Source of the DNA: JBNKLG01 sp050292235
GTDB lineage: Bacteria; Pseudomonadota; Gammaproteobacteria; Chromatiales; Chromatiaceae
Assembly: GCA_050292235.1 (NCBI GenBank)
Contig: JBNKLG010000003.1
Location: forward strand, 30,546 to 94,545
DNA: 64,000 nucleotides
Direction of reading: 5' to 3'
Position numbers and translations under genes: made by a program. Below the pieces are notes generated by a model, which worked only from the letters and a program-made list of their open reading frames with translations, was not told the DNA's origin and searched no databases. Of this stretch, positions 11,078-21,145 are shown piece after piece; within the stretch, counting starts at the first letter, position 1, and every line of letters starts with the position of its first letter.

Positions 11078-11617
11078 ATGACCCCACAAACCAAAACCCG
11101 AGTTCGCCATTTCGCCACACCGCTGGTGATTGGCAGCTACCTGGTCACCGGCATCAGCGGGGTAATGTTGTTTTTTCATCTCGCTGAGTCAACCATCAAA
11201 GAGGCCCACGAATGGATAGGCATTCTTTTTGTTCTGGGTGCCGTCATCCACATGGCCACCCACTGGACACCCACCAAGCAATATTTCGGCAAAAACGGGC
11301 CCCGCATCATCATGCTCGCCACCTTGATTGGGGCCTCGGTATTCGTCTCGGAAGGATTGACCAAAACTGGCGGCAATCCAATCCGTTCTGTCCTGAACTC
11401 GGTGGAAACCGCGCCATTAACCATGCTCGCCCAACTGCAACAGCGACCCGTAACGGAACTGGTAAAACAGCTTGGAGAGGCGGGACTTCATGATATCGAC
11501 GCTTCCACCAACATTAAAACCATTGCAATCAGCCATTCCGCCTCCCCCAAAAGGGTGATGGCGATCATTTTCCAGCAGGGCACAGAAGGTGCTGTTGGCC
11601 ATCCTGATCAGGGCTAG
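11078..11617 (+). CDS. DUF4405-type small membrane protein
   Basis: A 179-residue protein with three predicted helices: LVIGSYLVTGISGVMLFFH, HEWIGILFVLGAVIHMATHW and IIMLATLIGASVFVSE. The His residues flanking helix 2 (HEW ... VIHMATHW) resemble the haem-binding helices of cytochrome-b-like DUF4405 proteins. The C-terminal 90 residues are soluble, ending in a region that could bind a ligand. The role is unknown; a small haem-containing membrane electron carrier is possible. A preceding ribosome site (GGAGCAAGGCC) supports the ATG. Confidence 0.65.
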   Translation: MTPQTKTRVRHFATPLVIGSYLVTGISGVMLFFHLAESTIKEAHEWIGILFVLGAVIHMATHWTPTKQYFGKNGPRIIMLATLIGASVFVSEGLTKTGGNPIRSVLNSVETAPLTMLAQLQQRPVTELVKQLGEAGLHDIDASTNIKTIAISHSASPKRVMAIIFQQGTEGAVGHPDQG

Positions 11618-11707
11618 CCAATCAAGAGGGTAAAAATGTAGGTACCCTCTGAACAGCGATCCCAGCTAAAATACGCCAGGAGAGCGAACTCTGGGCCGGC
11701 CTTTGAT

Positions 11708-14614
11708 ATGCTGGGAATTCATTCCTCTGGAAGCCCAGCGATGCCCGCCACCCAGGCTCTGATCCAACAAGCACAACAACTGCTGACATCCTGGCAAGAG
11801 GCTGCTGTCACCGCTGGCCTCAACACACAGCTGGATGCTGAAACGCAAACCAGGGCGCTTAGAGTCTTTGAGGCCAGCGAATTTGTCGCCCTGACCGCCC
11901 AACGCCAACCCCAGGTATTTCGTGCCCTGGTGGATGAAGGCCTGCTATCCCGCCCCTACGCAGAAGGCGAGATGGCTGCCCGGCTCGCCAAGCCGTTGGC
12001 AGAGATCGGCGATGAGAACGCCCTGCAAGCCGCCCTGCGCCGCTATCGCCAGCAAGAGATACTCCGCATCATCTGGCGCGATATCAGCGAACTGGCCAGC
12101 CTGGATGAGACCTTGAAGGACTTGTCCACCTTAGCCGACAACTGCGTTCAACAGGCGCTGGACAAGCTCTATTTCTGGCTCTGCGACCAGTTCGGTACCC
12201 CACTGGGGCAAGAGAGCGGACAACCACAGCGCCTGTTGGTGCTGGGCATGGGCAAACTGGGCGCCTACGAGCTGAATCTCTCCTCGGACATCGACCTCAT
12301 CTTTGCCTATGAGGAGAGCGGCGAGACTGATGCCCCGCGCCCTCTGGCCAACGAGACCTTCTTTATCCGCCTTTGCCAACGGCTAATTCAAGCCCTGGAC
12401 AAGCCGACCGCCGAGGGTTTTGTCTTCCGCACCGATGCCCGCCTGCGTCCCTTTGGGGAATCCGGCCCGCTGGCCTGCAGCTTTGATTTCATGGAGGATT
12501 ATTACCAGTCCCAGGCACGGGAGTGGGAGCGCTACGCCATGATCAAAGCCCGTGTCATTACTGGAGATGCCACTGCCAGCAAGCGGCTCATGGCCTTACT
12601 CAAGCCCTTTGTCTACCGGCGCTATCTGGATTACGGTGCCATCGAATCCCTGCGCGGCATGAAGCAACTCATTGCCGACGAAATGCACAAAAAGGGCATG
12701 GCAGCCAACATCAAGCTGGGCCGGGGTGGCATCCGTGAAATCGAGTTTATCGGCCAGGCCTTCCAGCTGATCCGTGGTGGGCGCCAGCCCGCCTTGCAAC
12801 TGCGCCCGATCCTGCCTGTGCTGAACCAACTCCAGATCTTAACTCTACTGCCCGCCCAGGCAGTTCAAGAGCTCACCGAGGCTTATCGTTTTCTGCGCCT
12901 CACCGAAAACCGCCTGCAGGCCTGGCAGGATAAGCAGACCCACATCCTGCCCGCTGACCCACTGCAACGGCTGCGTCTGGCCCGCAGCATGGGTTATGGC
13001 GATTGGGTCGCCTTCGAAGCTCAGCTAGAGACCCATCGACAACGGGTACAACAGCATTTTGACCAGGTTTTTTATCAGGGTAATCGTGACACGCCTGAAC
13101 CCGAGTCCCCATGGCACGGTCTCTGGCAACAGAACCTCTCTCAGGAACAGGCCTTGACGCTGCTACAAAAAAGCGGCTTTCTCTTTTCCGAACAGAGTTG
13201 GAACCTGCTCACGACCTTTCGAGACTCCTCAGCCGTGCGCTCTCTGAGCGAGAAAGGCCGCACCCGACTGGATCAGCTCATGCCTCTACTGTTCAAACGT
13301 TGTGCCCAGGCGGAAGATGCCGACACCCTCTGGCAGAGACTGCTGGCCCTGGTAGAGGCCATCGTCCGCCGCACCGCCTATCTGGCCCTGTTGGTTGAAA
13401 ACCCCCACGCTTTGGATCAGCTGGTGCTGCTGGCAGGCAAGAGCCTGCGTATCAGTCATCTGCTAACGCGGCATCCCCTGCTATTGGATGAACTGCTCGA
13501 TCCACGGGAGCTCTACGCCCCCCTGACGCCAGAACCCTTGTGCCAAGAGTTGTCTGCCCTGCTCGACCCAGTCAGCGGCGACCTGGAACAGCAAATGGAG
13601 CGTCTGCGCCAGTTTGCCCACAGCAACCAGTTGCGCGTTGCGGCAGCGGATCTGACCGAGGTCATCCCCTTGCCAGTGGTGAGCGATTACCTGACCCACA
13701 TTGCCGAGGTCTGCTGCCAAAGCGTCCTGCAACTGGCCTGGGAGGATCTGGTGGCCAAGCATGGCCGACCCACTGGCATCTCCTCCGAGGACAACGGTCT
13801 GATCGTCGTCGGTTATGGCAAGCTGGGGGGTATCGAACTGGGTTATGGTTCTGACCTGGATCTGGTGCTGTTGCACACCGACCACGATCAAACGGCCATG
13901 ACCGATGGCGAACGTCCTATCCCCAACGAGACCTTTTATGCCCGGCTGGGACTCCGTTTTATCCACATTTTTACCACCCGCACCGCTGGCGGTCAGCTTT
14001 ACGAGCTGGACATGCGCCTGCGCCCTAACGGCAACTCCGGACAGATGGTGGCCTCCATGAGCAGCTTTGCCACCTACCAGCGTGAGGCTGCCTGGACCTG
14101 GGAACATCAGGCCCTGACCCGTGCCCGGGTGGTGGCGGGAGATGCCAAACTGGCCGCCGATTTCGCGCAGATCCGCCGGGATATTCTGATGCAACCCCGC
14201 GACCTGGCCAGCCTGAAAACCGAGGTTCGGGAGATGCGAGAGAAGATGCGCAACAGCCTGGACAAAAGCGATCCGGCTCTTTTTGACATCAAACAGGGCC
14301 GCGGCAGTATCGCTGACATCGAATTTATGGTTCAATTTTCTGTTCTGCGCTGGGCGCATCGTTATGGGGACCTGACCCAGTGGACCGATAACCTTCGGCT
14401 GTTGGAGACCCTGGCCAGACTGCAATTGCTACCCAGTGAGTCGGCAGCACAGCTGAGCCAGGCCTATCAGGGCCTGAGGGCCCAGTACCACCGACAATCG
14501 TTGCAGGAGGCACCGGGATTGATCCCTCAATCGCAACTAGAGACGGAACGTCGCTTGGTACGAACCTGTTGGCAGCGATTGCTTGAGGATGCTGACCCGA
14601 CCCTGGCCGAATAG
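11708..14614 (+). CDS. glnE: Bifunctional glutamine synthetase adenylyltransferase/deadenylylase
   Basis: A 968-residue enzyme that adds and removes AMP on glutamine synthetase under PII control. Two nucleotidyltransferase domains are visible. The deadenylylase domain near residues 175-200 has LGMGKLGAYELNLSSDIDL, and the adenylylase domain near 700-725 has VGYGKLGGIELGYGSDLDL. Both keep the G-x11-D-x-D metal motif. The length matches E. coli GlnE (about 946). The start could be ATG 11708 or ATG 11741 (MPATQAL), which lies nearer the family start. It precedes ilvE by 93 nt. Confidence 0.97.
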   Translation: MLGIHSSGSPAMPATQALIQQAQQLLTSWQEAAVTAGLNTQLDAETQTRALRVFEASEFVALTAQRQPQVFRALVDEGLLSRPYAEGEMAARLAKPLAEIGDENALQAALRRYRQQEILRIIWRDISELASLDETLKDLSTLADNCVQQALDKLYFWLCDQFGTPLGQESGQPQRLLVLGMGKLGAYELNLSSDIDLIFAYEESGETDAPRPLANETFFIRLCQRLIQALDKPTAEGFVFRTDARLRPFGESGPLACSFDFMEDYYQSQAREWERYAMIKARVITGDATASKRLMALLKPFVYRRYLDYGAIESLRGMKQLIADEMHKKGMAANIKLGRGGIREIEFIGQAFQLIRGGRQPALQLRPILPVLNQLQILTLLPAQAVQELTEAYRFLRLTENRLQAWQDKQTHILPADPLQRLRLARSMGYGDWVAFEAQLETHRQRVQQHFDQVFYQGNRDTPEPESPWHGLWQQNLSQEQALTLLQKSGFLFSEQSWNLLTTFRDSSAVRSLSEKGRTRLDQLMPLLFKRCAQAEDADTLWQRLLALVEAIVRRTAYLALLVENPHALDQLVLLAGKSLRISHLLTRHPLLLDELLDPRELYAPLTPEPLCQELSALLDPVSGDLEQQMERLRQFAHSNQLRVAAADLTEVIPLPVVSDYLTHIAEVCCQSVLQLAWEDLVAKHGRPTGISSEDNGLIVVGYGKLGGIELGYGSDLDLVLLHTDHDQTAMTDGERPIPNETFYARLGLRFIHIFTTRTAGGQLYELDMRLRPNGNSGQMVASMSSFATYQREAAWTWEHQALTRARVVAGDAKLAADFAQIRRDILMQPRDLASLKTEVREMREKMRNSLDKSDPALFDIKQGRGSIADIEFMVQFSVLRWAHRYGDLTQWTDNLRLLETLARLQLLPSESAAQLSQAYQGLRAQYHRQSLQEAPGLIPQSQLETERRLVRTCWQRLLEDADPTLAE

Positions 14615-14707
14615 ACCCTGTTTATCCGGTCGAAGGAACTAGACACTGACGCTGGCGGGAACCCAAACCCAACCGGCCTGACATCCACCTCGGAGCTTGA
14701 TAGAACA

Positions 14708-15631
14708 ATGCAAACATTTTCGGACCGCGACGGCCTGATCTGGTTCGACGGCGCTATGGTGCCTTGGCGCGAGGCCAGGACCCACGTCCTCACCCACACC
14801 CTGCACTACGGCATGGGCGTTTTTGAAGGCGTGCGCGCCTATCAGGCCGAGAAGGGCACCGCCATCTTCCGCCTGGGCGATCATACCGACCGCCTGCTGC
14901 GCTCTGCCCATATCCTGGGCATGGAGATTCCCTACGACAGGGAGACCCTCAACCAGGCTCAGCTGGCTGCGGTGCGGGAGAATAACCTGGAATCCGCCTA
15001 CATCCGCCCCATGTGTTTTTATGGCGCCGAAGGGATGGGCCTGCGAGCAGATAATCTGAAAGTGCATTGCATCGTAGCCGCCTGGAACTGGGGTGCCTAC
15101 CTGGGCGAAGAGAACATGCGCAACGGCATCAAAGTGCGCGTCTCCTCCTTTACCCGCCACCATGTCAACATCACCATGTGCCGGGCCAAAGCCAACGGTA
15201 ACTACATGAACTCCATGCTGGCCCTCAGAGAAGCGTTGGACAGCGGTTGTGATGAGGCACTGCTGTTAGACGCCGAAGGCTATGTGATGGAAGGCTCCGG
15301 CGAAAACATCTTCATCATCCGCAATGGCGTTCTTTACACGCCAGACCTCACCTCCGCCCTGGACGGCATCACTCGTCAGACTTTGATCGGACTGGCTGCC
15401 GATGAGGGACTGCAGGTGATCGAAAAACGCATCACCCGCGACGAGGTTTACATTGCTGACGAGGCCTTCTTTACCGGCACTGCCGCTGAGGTCACCCCCA
15501 TCCGCATGGTGGATGGTCGCCCTATTGGAAACGGTAGCCGCGGCCCCATCACCGAACGACTGCAAAAAATCTATTTCGATCTGGTCCATGGCCGCACCGA
15601 ACGCCATCCCGACTGGCTCAGCTATATCTGA
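14708..15631 (+). CDS. ilvE: Branched-chain amino acid aminotransferase
   Basis: A 307-residue class IV PLP aminotransferase that makes Leu, Ile and Val from their keto acids. Family features are the start DGLIWFDGAMVPWREA, HTLHYGMGVFEGVR, the PLP-Lys region CRAKANGNYMNSML, the phosphate site EGSGENIFII and the end motif FFTGTAAEVTPIRMVDG. The length is standard. The small zinc-ribbon gene follows after 15 nt, then the heptosyltransferase genes. Confidence 0.96.
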   Translation: MQTFSDRDGLIWFDGAMVPWREARTHVLTHTLHYGMGVFEGVRAYQAEKGTAIFRLGDHTDRLLRSAHILGMEIPYDRETLNQAQLAAVRENNLESAYIRPMCFYGAEGMGLRADNLKVHCIVAAWNWGAYLGEENMRNGIKVRVSSFTRHHVNITMCRAKANGNYMNSMLALREALDSGCDEALLLDAEGYVMEGSGENIFIIRNGVLYTPDLTSALDGITRQTLIGLAADEGLQVIEKRITRDEVYIADEAFFTGTAAEVTPIRMVDGRPIGNGSRGPITERLQKIYFDLVHGRTERHPDWLSYI

Positions 15632-15646
15632 CAACGGCGGATCACC

Positions 15647-15838
15647 ATGAGCGCACCACACAGCCCACAGTTCATCCATTCTGTACATAAGGTCAAAACC
15701 TCAGAGCTGCCCCTCTATTGCCCAACCGGAGCAGACATCAGTGCCACGCTACATCCGAAGGTCTATCTCAAATTCGACGCCTCCAACCAAGCCATTTGCC
15801 CTTATTGTGGGACGCGCTACGAGCTGACAAAAGACTAA
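15647..15838 (+). CDS. Small zinc-ribbon (zf-CHCC) protein
   Basis: A 63-residue protein with a C...H...C-x2-C set: YCPTG, LHPKVYL and AICPYCGTRYEL. This matches the zf-CHCC family related to the NDUFS6/13-kDa complex I subunit and found in proteobacteria next to ilvE and heptosyltransferase genes. It probably binds one zinc. No further role can be assigned. Confidence 0.85.
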   Translation: MSAPHSPQFIHSVHKVKTSELPLYCPTGADISATLHPKVYLKFDASNQAICPYCGTRYELTKD

Positions 15839-15847
15839 ACGCCCAAG

Positions 15848-16867
15848 ATGTCCTCCAGGAAAATCCTTGTTGTCGGCCCGGCCTGGGTCGGCGACATGGT
15901 GATGGCGCAAAGCCTGTTCATGCTGCTACGCCAGCAACACCACGATGTTCTCATCCATGTGCTGGCACCATCCTGGAGCCAACCCCTGCTGACCCGCATG
16001 CCGGAGGTGGCAACCGCCATTGAGGCCCCTTTTCCTCACGGGGTTTTGGGTCTCTCCCAGCGCCGCGCCCTGGGGATCCGTCTGCGCGATCGGAACTATG
16101 ATCAGGCGATTCTGCTGCCCAACTCGTTCAAATCGGCCCTCACCCCCTGGTGGGCAAAGATCCCGGTACGAACCGGCTGGCTCGGAGAGATGCGCTATGG
16201 CCTGCTGAATGACTGGCGACCACTGGATAAGTCGCGTCTGACCATGACCGTGCAGCGTTTTTGCGCCCTGGCCTATCTCAAATCCCACCAGGAAATACCA
16301 GAAACGCCAGCCCCCGCCCTGGTGGTAGATAGAGACAATGCCCTGGAGGCCGCTGTCAGTCTCGAACTCAAAACTGCCAATGGCCCCATCCTGGCCCTCT
16401 GCCCCGGTGCCGAATATGGCCGGGCCAAACAGTGGCCCGCCCGCCATTACGCCCAGCTGGCCAGTTACTATGGCGAAAAGGGCTGGCAGATCTGGCTGTT
16501 TGGCTCGGAGAAGGATCGGGCAGTCTGCCAGGAGATCGGCGACTTGGCCTCCGCCCAGTGCCAAAATCTGGCGGGCAAAACCAGCCTGGCCCAGGCCATC
16601 GATCTGCTGTCACTCGCCGATGCCGTGGTCAGCAACGATTCTGGCCTCATGCACATCGCCGCCGCCCTGGACCGCCCCCTGGTGGCGCTTTACGGCTCTT
16701 CCGACCCAGCCTTCACTCCACCACTCAGCCCCAAGGCCCAGGCGCTGTCGCTGGGCTTGGCCTGCAGCCCCTGTTTCAAACGGGAATGCCCTTTGGGTCA
16801 TCTGGATTGTCTGAACCAGATAACACCGGATGCGGTTGCCGAACGCCTGGAGAGTCTGCTGGCATGA
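15848..16867 (+). CDS. waaF: ADP-heptose:LPS heptosyltransferase II
   Basis: A 339-residue GT9 glycosyltransferase that adds the second heptose to the LPS inner core in the cytoplasm. Typical segments are VVGPAWVGDMVMAQSLF at the N-terminus, LCPGAEYGRAKQWP, SNDSGLMHIAAAL and the Cys-rich SPCFKRECPLGH near the end. Its stop overlaps the ATG of waaC (ATGA), so the two heptosyltransferases are translationally coupled. Confidence 0.95.
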   Translation: MSSRKILVVGPAWVGDMVMAQSLFMLLRQQHHDVLIHVLAPSWSQPLLTRMPEVATAIEAPFPHGVLGLSQRRALGIRLRDRNYDQAILLPNSFKSALTPWWAKIPVRTGWLGEMRYGLLNDWRPLDKSRLTMTVQRFCALAYLKSHQEIPETPAPALVVDRDNALEAAVSLELKTANGPILALCPGAEYGRAKQWPARHYAQLASYYGEKGWQIWLFGSEKDRAVCQEIGDLASAQCQNLAGKTSLAQAIDLLSLADAVVSNDSGLMHIAAALDRPLVALYGSSDPAFTPPLSPKAQALSLGLACSPCFKRECPLGHLDCLNQITPDAVAERLESLLA

Positions 16868-17928
16868 AAGTGCTGTTGATCAAGACCTCCTCCCTGGGGG
16901 ATCTCATCCACAGCTTTCCCGCCCTGACGGATGCCCGCCAACATCGGCCAGAGATTCAATTCGACTGGCTGGTGGAAGAGGGTTTTAGTCAGGTGCCTGT
17001 TTGGCACCCGGCGGTCAACGAAGTCATCCCTTTTGGGCTCAGGCGCTGGCGGGAGCATCCCTTGCGGTTTTGGCGATCTGGAGAGATTTCAGTTTTTTTT
17101 CGCTCTCTGCGTCAGCGTCAGTACGATTTGGTCATCGATGCCCAGGGCCTGCTCAAAAGTGCCCTGCCTGGCCTGCTGCTGCCCTATCCACTGGCAGGTT
17201 ATGACCGCCACTCCATCCGCGAGCCATTGGCCAGTCTCTGCTATTCGCACAAATATCCGGTCATCAAACAACAGCACGCCATCGAGCGTATCCGCCATTT
17301 ATTGGCCCAGGCACTGGGTTATTCACACCCGGACAGCCCGGCGACCTACGGCATCCGGGCCCCTGCGATATCAGAAGATCAGCAGCCCTACCTGTTGTTC
17401 CTCCACGCCACCACCTGGCCCAGCAAACACTGGCCGGAAACCTTTTGGGCTGGCCTGGCCCAACAGGCCCGCGGGGCGGGGCTTCGGGTGCTGTGGCCCT
17501 GGCATACCCCGGAAGAGCGCTTACGCGCAGAGCGTTTGATCAAAGTATCCAGCGGCACTCTAGCCCCGCGGCTTGATCTCAACGGTATGGCTGGTTTGAT
17601 CGCAGGTGCCCAAGGCGTAGTGGGCGTAGATTCCGGCCTCAGTCATCTGGCCGCCGCATTGGAACGCCCCAGCATTACCCTCTATGGCCCAACCTCCAGC
17701 GAACTGACCGGTGCCATCGGGCGCTTTCAGACCAGCCTGAGTGCAGAATGTGACTGCGCTCCCTGCCTGAATCGCCAATGTCACCAGGCCCCGGCCTTCG
17801 AGAGACCTACAGGGCCGGGTTCCCATAACCCACTGGATCCCCTGGTCCACCCACCCTGCTTCGCGGAGATCACCCCAGACCGGGTGTTTCAGACCCTATG
17901 CCAACGAATGGAGGAGGCCAAACCGTGA
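16864..17928 (+). CDS. waaC: ADP-heptose:LPS heptosyltransferase I
   Basis: A 354-residue GT9 enzyme that adds the first heptose to Kdo. It begins MKVLLIKTSSLGDLIHSFPAL, the signature of WaaC. It also has DAQGLLKSAL, FLHATTWPSKHWP and GVDSGLSHLAAALERPSI. The frame is open about 430 nt upstream inside waaF, but ATG 16864 matches the family start and overlaps the waaF stop by ATGA. It contains an extra C-terminal Cys/His/Pro-rich stretch before the end (CAPCLNRQCHQ), as in other proteobacterial homologues. Confidence 0.94.
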   Translation: MKVLLIKTSSLGDLIHSFPALTDARQHRPEIQFDWLVEEGFSQVPVWHPAVNEVIPFGLRRWREHPLRFWRSGEISVFFRSLRQRQYDLVIDAQGLLKSALPGLLLPYPLAGYDRHSIREPLASLCYSHKYPVIKQQHAIERIRHLLAQALGYSHPDSPATYGIRAPAISEDQQPYLLFLHATTWPSKHWPETFWAGLAQQARGAGLRVLWPWHTPEERLRAERLIKVSSGTLAPRLDLNGMAGLIAGAQGVVGVDSGLSHLAAALERPSITLYGPTSSELTGAIGRFQTSLSAECDCAPCLNRQCHQAPAFERPTGPGSHNPLDPLVHPPCFAEITPDRVFQTLCQRMEEAKP

Positions 17929-18686
17929 AGAGAGAGCCCCTATCCGCTGTCATCATCACCCACAACGAGGCCCATCGCCTGCCCCAATGTCTGGAGAGCC
18001 TGAGTTTTACCGATGAGATCCTCGTGGTTGACTCCGATAGCCAGGACGGTACGCCAGAGCTGGCCGCAAAACATGGCTGTCGGGTCATCCAGCAGGCGTG
18101 GCTGGGCTACGGTGCCCAAAAACACTTTGCGGTAACCCATGCCCAGCACGACTGGGTGCTCTGTCTGGATGCTGATGAGCGGGTCAGCGAGTTATTGAAA
18201 CTATCGATTCAGGATCTATTGAAATCACCCATCCACCACGCCTATGAAATGCCCCGCTGCAATCGTTTCCTGGGCCGCTGGCTACGTCATGGCGAAGGCT
18301 ATCCCGACTGGTCCCTACGCCTCTTCCACCGCCAGCATGCCCAGTGGCGGGAAGACCCGGTGCATGAAAAAGTCGAGTGCTCGGGGGCGGTTGGCCGTCT
18401 TTCCGGTGATCTGCTGCATGAGTCCCAGGAGACGCTGGAGAAATACCTGGAGAAGCAAAACCGCTACACCAGCCTGCAAGCCGACCAACTCTTTGTCCAG
18501 GGCCGACCGCCCTCTCGGTTCAAAGCCCTGCTCAGCCCGCTGGTACGGTTTGTGAAATTTTATCTGTTCAAGCAGGGGTTTCGGGATGGTTTCCCTGGAC
18601 TTGTCCATATTGCTATCGGCTGCTCAAACAGCTTCTATAAACAGGTTAAGCTATTGGCGCACCACCAACGGAAACACAGCGAATGA
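17925..18686 (+). CDS. Family 2 glycosyltransferase, LPS core type
   Basis: A 253-residue GT-A enzyme resembling the WaaE/KdtX core beta-glucosyltransferases. It has [14 protein letters not shown], the DxD-like [10 protein letters not shown] and the conserved [11 protein letters not shown] and EDPVHEKVE. The start is set at GTG 17925: it has GAGGAGG at 17911-17917 and overlaps the waaC stop by GTGA. An ATG at 17898 in frame is possible but lacks this spacing. Its position directly after waaF-waaC fits a role in core extension. Confidence 0.85.
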   Translation: MKREPLSAVIITHNEAHRLPQCLESLSFTDEILVVDSDSQDGTPELAAKHGCRVIQQAWLGYGAQKHFAVTHAQHDWVLCLDADERVSELLKLSIQDLLKSPIHHAYEMPRCNRFLGRWLRHGEGYPDWSLRLFHRQHAQWREDPVHEKVECSGAVGRLSGDLLHESQETLEKYLEKQNRYTSLQADQLFVQGRPPSRFKALLSPLVRFVKFYLFKQGFRDGFPGLVHIAIGCSNSFYKQVKLLAHHQRKHSE

Positions 18687-19981
18687 GCCTTATCGACAAG
18701 CTGCAAGACCAATCCGCCATCATTGGCATCATCGGCCTGGGCTATGTGGGCCTACCGCTGGCCCTGCGCTTTATCGAGGCCGGATACCAGGTTATTGGCT
18801 TCGATGTCGATGTTCGCAAGGTCAACAAACTGAACTCCGGCATCAGCTATATCGAACATATCCCTTCGGACAAACTGGCACATGCCCTCGCCCATGGCCT
18901 GGAAGCCACCAGCCATTACGCCAGGGCCAGTGAGGCCGACGCCCTCATCATTTGTGTCCCCACGCCGCTGAATGAGCATCATGAGCCCGATCTCAGTTTC
19001 ATTCACAGCACCCTGGATGCCATCCTGCCCCAGCTTCGGCGCAACCAGATCATCTCGCTGGAGAGCACCACCTACCCCGGCACCACGGAAGAGGTGCTGA
19101 AACCCGTCATCGAGTCCCGCCATCTGGTGATCGGTCAGGATATTTATCTGGTCTATTCACCGGAACGGGAAGACCCTGGCAATGCCAAGTTTTCCACCCG
19201 CACCATCCCCAAGGTCTGCGGAGGTGTGACAGATGCCTGTCTGGAGGCTGGGATGGCCTTATACAGCCAGGTGATTGATCAGGTGGTTCCCGTCAGCTCC
19301 ACCCGTGTGGCGGAGATGGCCAAGCTGTTGGAAAATATCCACCGAGCCGTCAACATCGGCCTGGTGAATGAGTTGAAGATGGTGGCCGACCGCATGGGCA
19401 TCGACATCCACGAGGTGATCACCGCCGCCGCGACCAAACCCTTTGGCTTCGTGCCCTATTACCCCGGTCCAGGACTGGGCGGCCATTGCATCCCCATCGA
19501 CCCCTTCTACCTCACCTGGAAAGCCAAAGAGTACAACCTGCACACTAGGTTTATTGAGCTGGCCGGACAAATCAACAGCGAAATGCCCCACTGGGTGGTC
19601 GAAAAGGTGGTTGAAGGACTGAACTGCCAACAACGCGCCGTCAATGGCAGCAAGATTCTGATCCTCGGGGTCGCCTACAAGAAAAACGTGGATGACCTGA
19701 GGGAGTCTCCCGCCCTTTTGATCATGGAGGAGTTGCGCAAAAAGGGGGCAGAAATTGCCTACCATGACCCCCATGTACCCCAGCTGCCCGCTGCGGGAGG
19801 TGAGGATCAGGGACTATGCTCCGTTCCACTGTCCGCGGAAGATCTTGGGGATTACCACTGCGTTGTCATTGTGACTGACCATGATGATGTGGATTACGAC
19901 TTGATTGGCCACCGGGCCCAGCTGATCGTAGATTCTCGGGGGGTCTATATCAGACCTCAACCAAACATGATCAAGGCGTAA
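18683..19981 (+). CDS. UDP-N-acetyl-hexosamine 6-dehydrogenase (WbpA/WecC-type)
   Basis: A 432-residue NAD-dependent nucleotide-sugar dehydrogenase. The N-terminal Rossmann motif is [14 protein letters not shown]. The central [14 protein letters not shown] and [10 protein letters not shown] segments and the catalytic Cys in [16 protein letters not shown] are present, as is the C-terminal [19 protein letters not shown]. The SPER(E/I)DPGN pattern and the C-terminal domain fit the UDP-GlcNAc/UDP-GlcNAc-related group rather than UDP-glucose dehydrogenase, so a uronic acid sugar for O-antigen or capsule is expected. ATGA overlap with the preceding gene. Confidence 0.88.
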   Translation: MSLIDKLQDQSAIIGIIGLGYVGLPLALRFIEAGYQVIGFDVDVRKVNKLNSGISYIEHIPSDKLAHALAHGLEATSHYARASEADALIICVPTPLNEHHEPDLSFIHSTLDAILPQLRRNQIISLESTTYPGTTEEVLKPVIESRHLVIGQDIYLVYSPEREDPGNAKFSTRTIPKVCGGVTDACLEAGMALYSQVIDQVVPVSSTRVAEMAKLLENIHRAVNIGLVNELKMVADRMGIDIHEVITAAATKPFGFVPYYPGPGLGGHCIPIDPFYLTWKAKEYNLHTRFIELAGQINSEMPHWVVEKVVEGLNCQQRAVNGSKILILGVAYKKNVDDLRESPALLIMEELRKKGAEIAYHDPHVPQLPAAGGEDQGLCSVPLSAEDLGDYHCVVIVTDHDDVDYDLIGHRAQLIVDSRGVYIRPQPNMIKA

Positions 19982-20083
19982 GGCCTACCCATTTTTTGGC
20001 GAGCATTTCCACGAAAGTGCGTAAAATAGTGCCTCTGATACATTATTGCCGCGCCAAAAGAAATCTCTGCCATACAACACCAA

Positions 20084-21145
20084 ATGACTGCCGAACTGTT
20101 TGATCTCCCCATGGATACCCCCTTTCCGTTTTCCCAAGCCTTCTCCATTGCCGACCGAAAGGTAGGCCCTGGCAGGCCAGTGCTTTTCATTGCCGAAGCA
20201 GGTGTTGCCCACTTTGGTGACCCCAAAAAGGCAGAGACCCTGGTAGATTTGGCTGCCGAGGCAGGCGCCGACATCTTCAAAACCCAGGCCTTCCAAACCG
20301 ATCAACTGATCGCCGCCAGCCTGCCGGAGTGGCGGGACCGGCTGCGGCCCAAAGAGGTGGACTTCGATTTTCTGTCCCGGATGAAAGAGCGCTGCGATGA
20401 CAAAGGGCTTATCTTCCTCTGTACCGCCCATGATGAGACGGTTCTGCCCTGGCTGGTCGAATGGCAGGTGCCCGCCATCAAGGTGGGTTCTGGTGAACGG
20501 GGCAACCTCCCCTTTCTGCGCACCCTGGCAGAGCTCGGCAAACCCATTATTCTCTCGACCGGCATGTACAGCCAGGAGGACGTCCGCGCCACCCTGACCG
20601 CCCTGGCAGAAACCGGCAACCCGGATCTGGCGCTTCTTCACTGCGTCACCAGCTATCCTACCCCCTACGATCAGCTCAATCTACGGGCCATGGATCAACT
20701 GAAGGGCCTCTTCCCGGGCCCGGTGGGCTATTCCGATCACACCCAGGGGCATCACGCCATATTGGCTGCCGTCGCTCTGGGGGCCACCATCGTGGAAAAA
20801 CACATCACCCTCGATTTCGACATCCCCAACGCCCAGGATTGGAAGGTCTCCGCCGGGCCGGATGATCTGGCCATTTTGATCCAGCAAATCCGTGAAGTAG
20901 AGCAGGCCCTGGGCACGGGAGAGAAGATGGTCCAACCCTGCGAAATCCCGGCACTGGATTGGGCGTTGAAAAGCCTAGTGGCCCGTACACCTTTGAATGC
21001 CGGTCACCCACTGAGCGCGGACATGCTGGTGGCCAAGCGGCCCGGTGGTGGCATCCCCCCCTCTGAGCTGGACACACTCATGGGGCGGGTGCTGACCAAA
21101 GATCTGGCCGCTGATACCATGCTCAGCTGGGAAGATCTTCAATGA
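20084..21145 (+). CDS. neuB: Nonulosonic acid synthase (NeuB/LegI family)
   Basis: A 353-residue enzyme that condenses phosphoenolpyruvate with a hexosamine to give a sialic-acid-like nine-carbon sugar. The TIM-barrel part has FIAEAGVAHFGDPKKA, DIFKTQAFQTDQL, AIKVGSGERGNLP, ILSTGMYS and YSDHTQGHHAILAAVALGA. A SAF (antifreeze-like) domain closes the protein (SLVARTPLNAGHPLSADML). Whether the product is neuraminic, legionaminic or pseudaminic acid cannot be fixed from sequence; pairing with a 2-epimerase points to neuraminic or legionaminic type. ATGA overlap with the next gene. Confidence 0.9.
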   Translation: MTAELFDLPMDTPFPFSQAFSIADRKVGPGRPVLFIAEAGVAHFGDPKKAETLVDLAAEAGADIFKTQAFQTDQLIAASLPEWRDRLRPKEVDFDFLSRMKERCDDKGLIFLCTAHDETVLPWLVEWQVPAIKVGSGERGNLPFLRTLAELGKPIILSTGMYSQEDVRATLTALAETGNPDLALLHCVTSYPTPYDQLNLRAMDQLKGLFPGPVGYSDHTQGHHAILAAVALGATIVEKHITLDFDIPNAQDWKVSAGPDDLAILIQQIREVEQALGTGEKMVQPCEIPALDWALKSLVARTPLNAGHPLSADMLVAKRPGGGIPPSELDTLMGRVLTKDLAADTMLSWEDLQ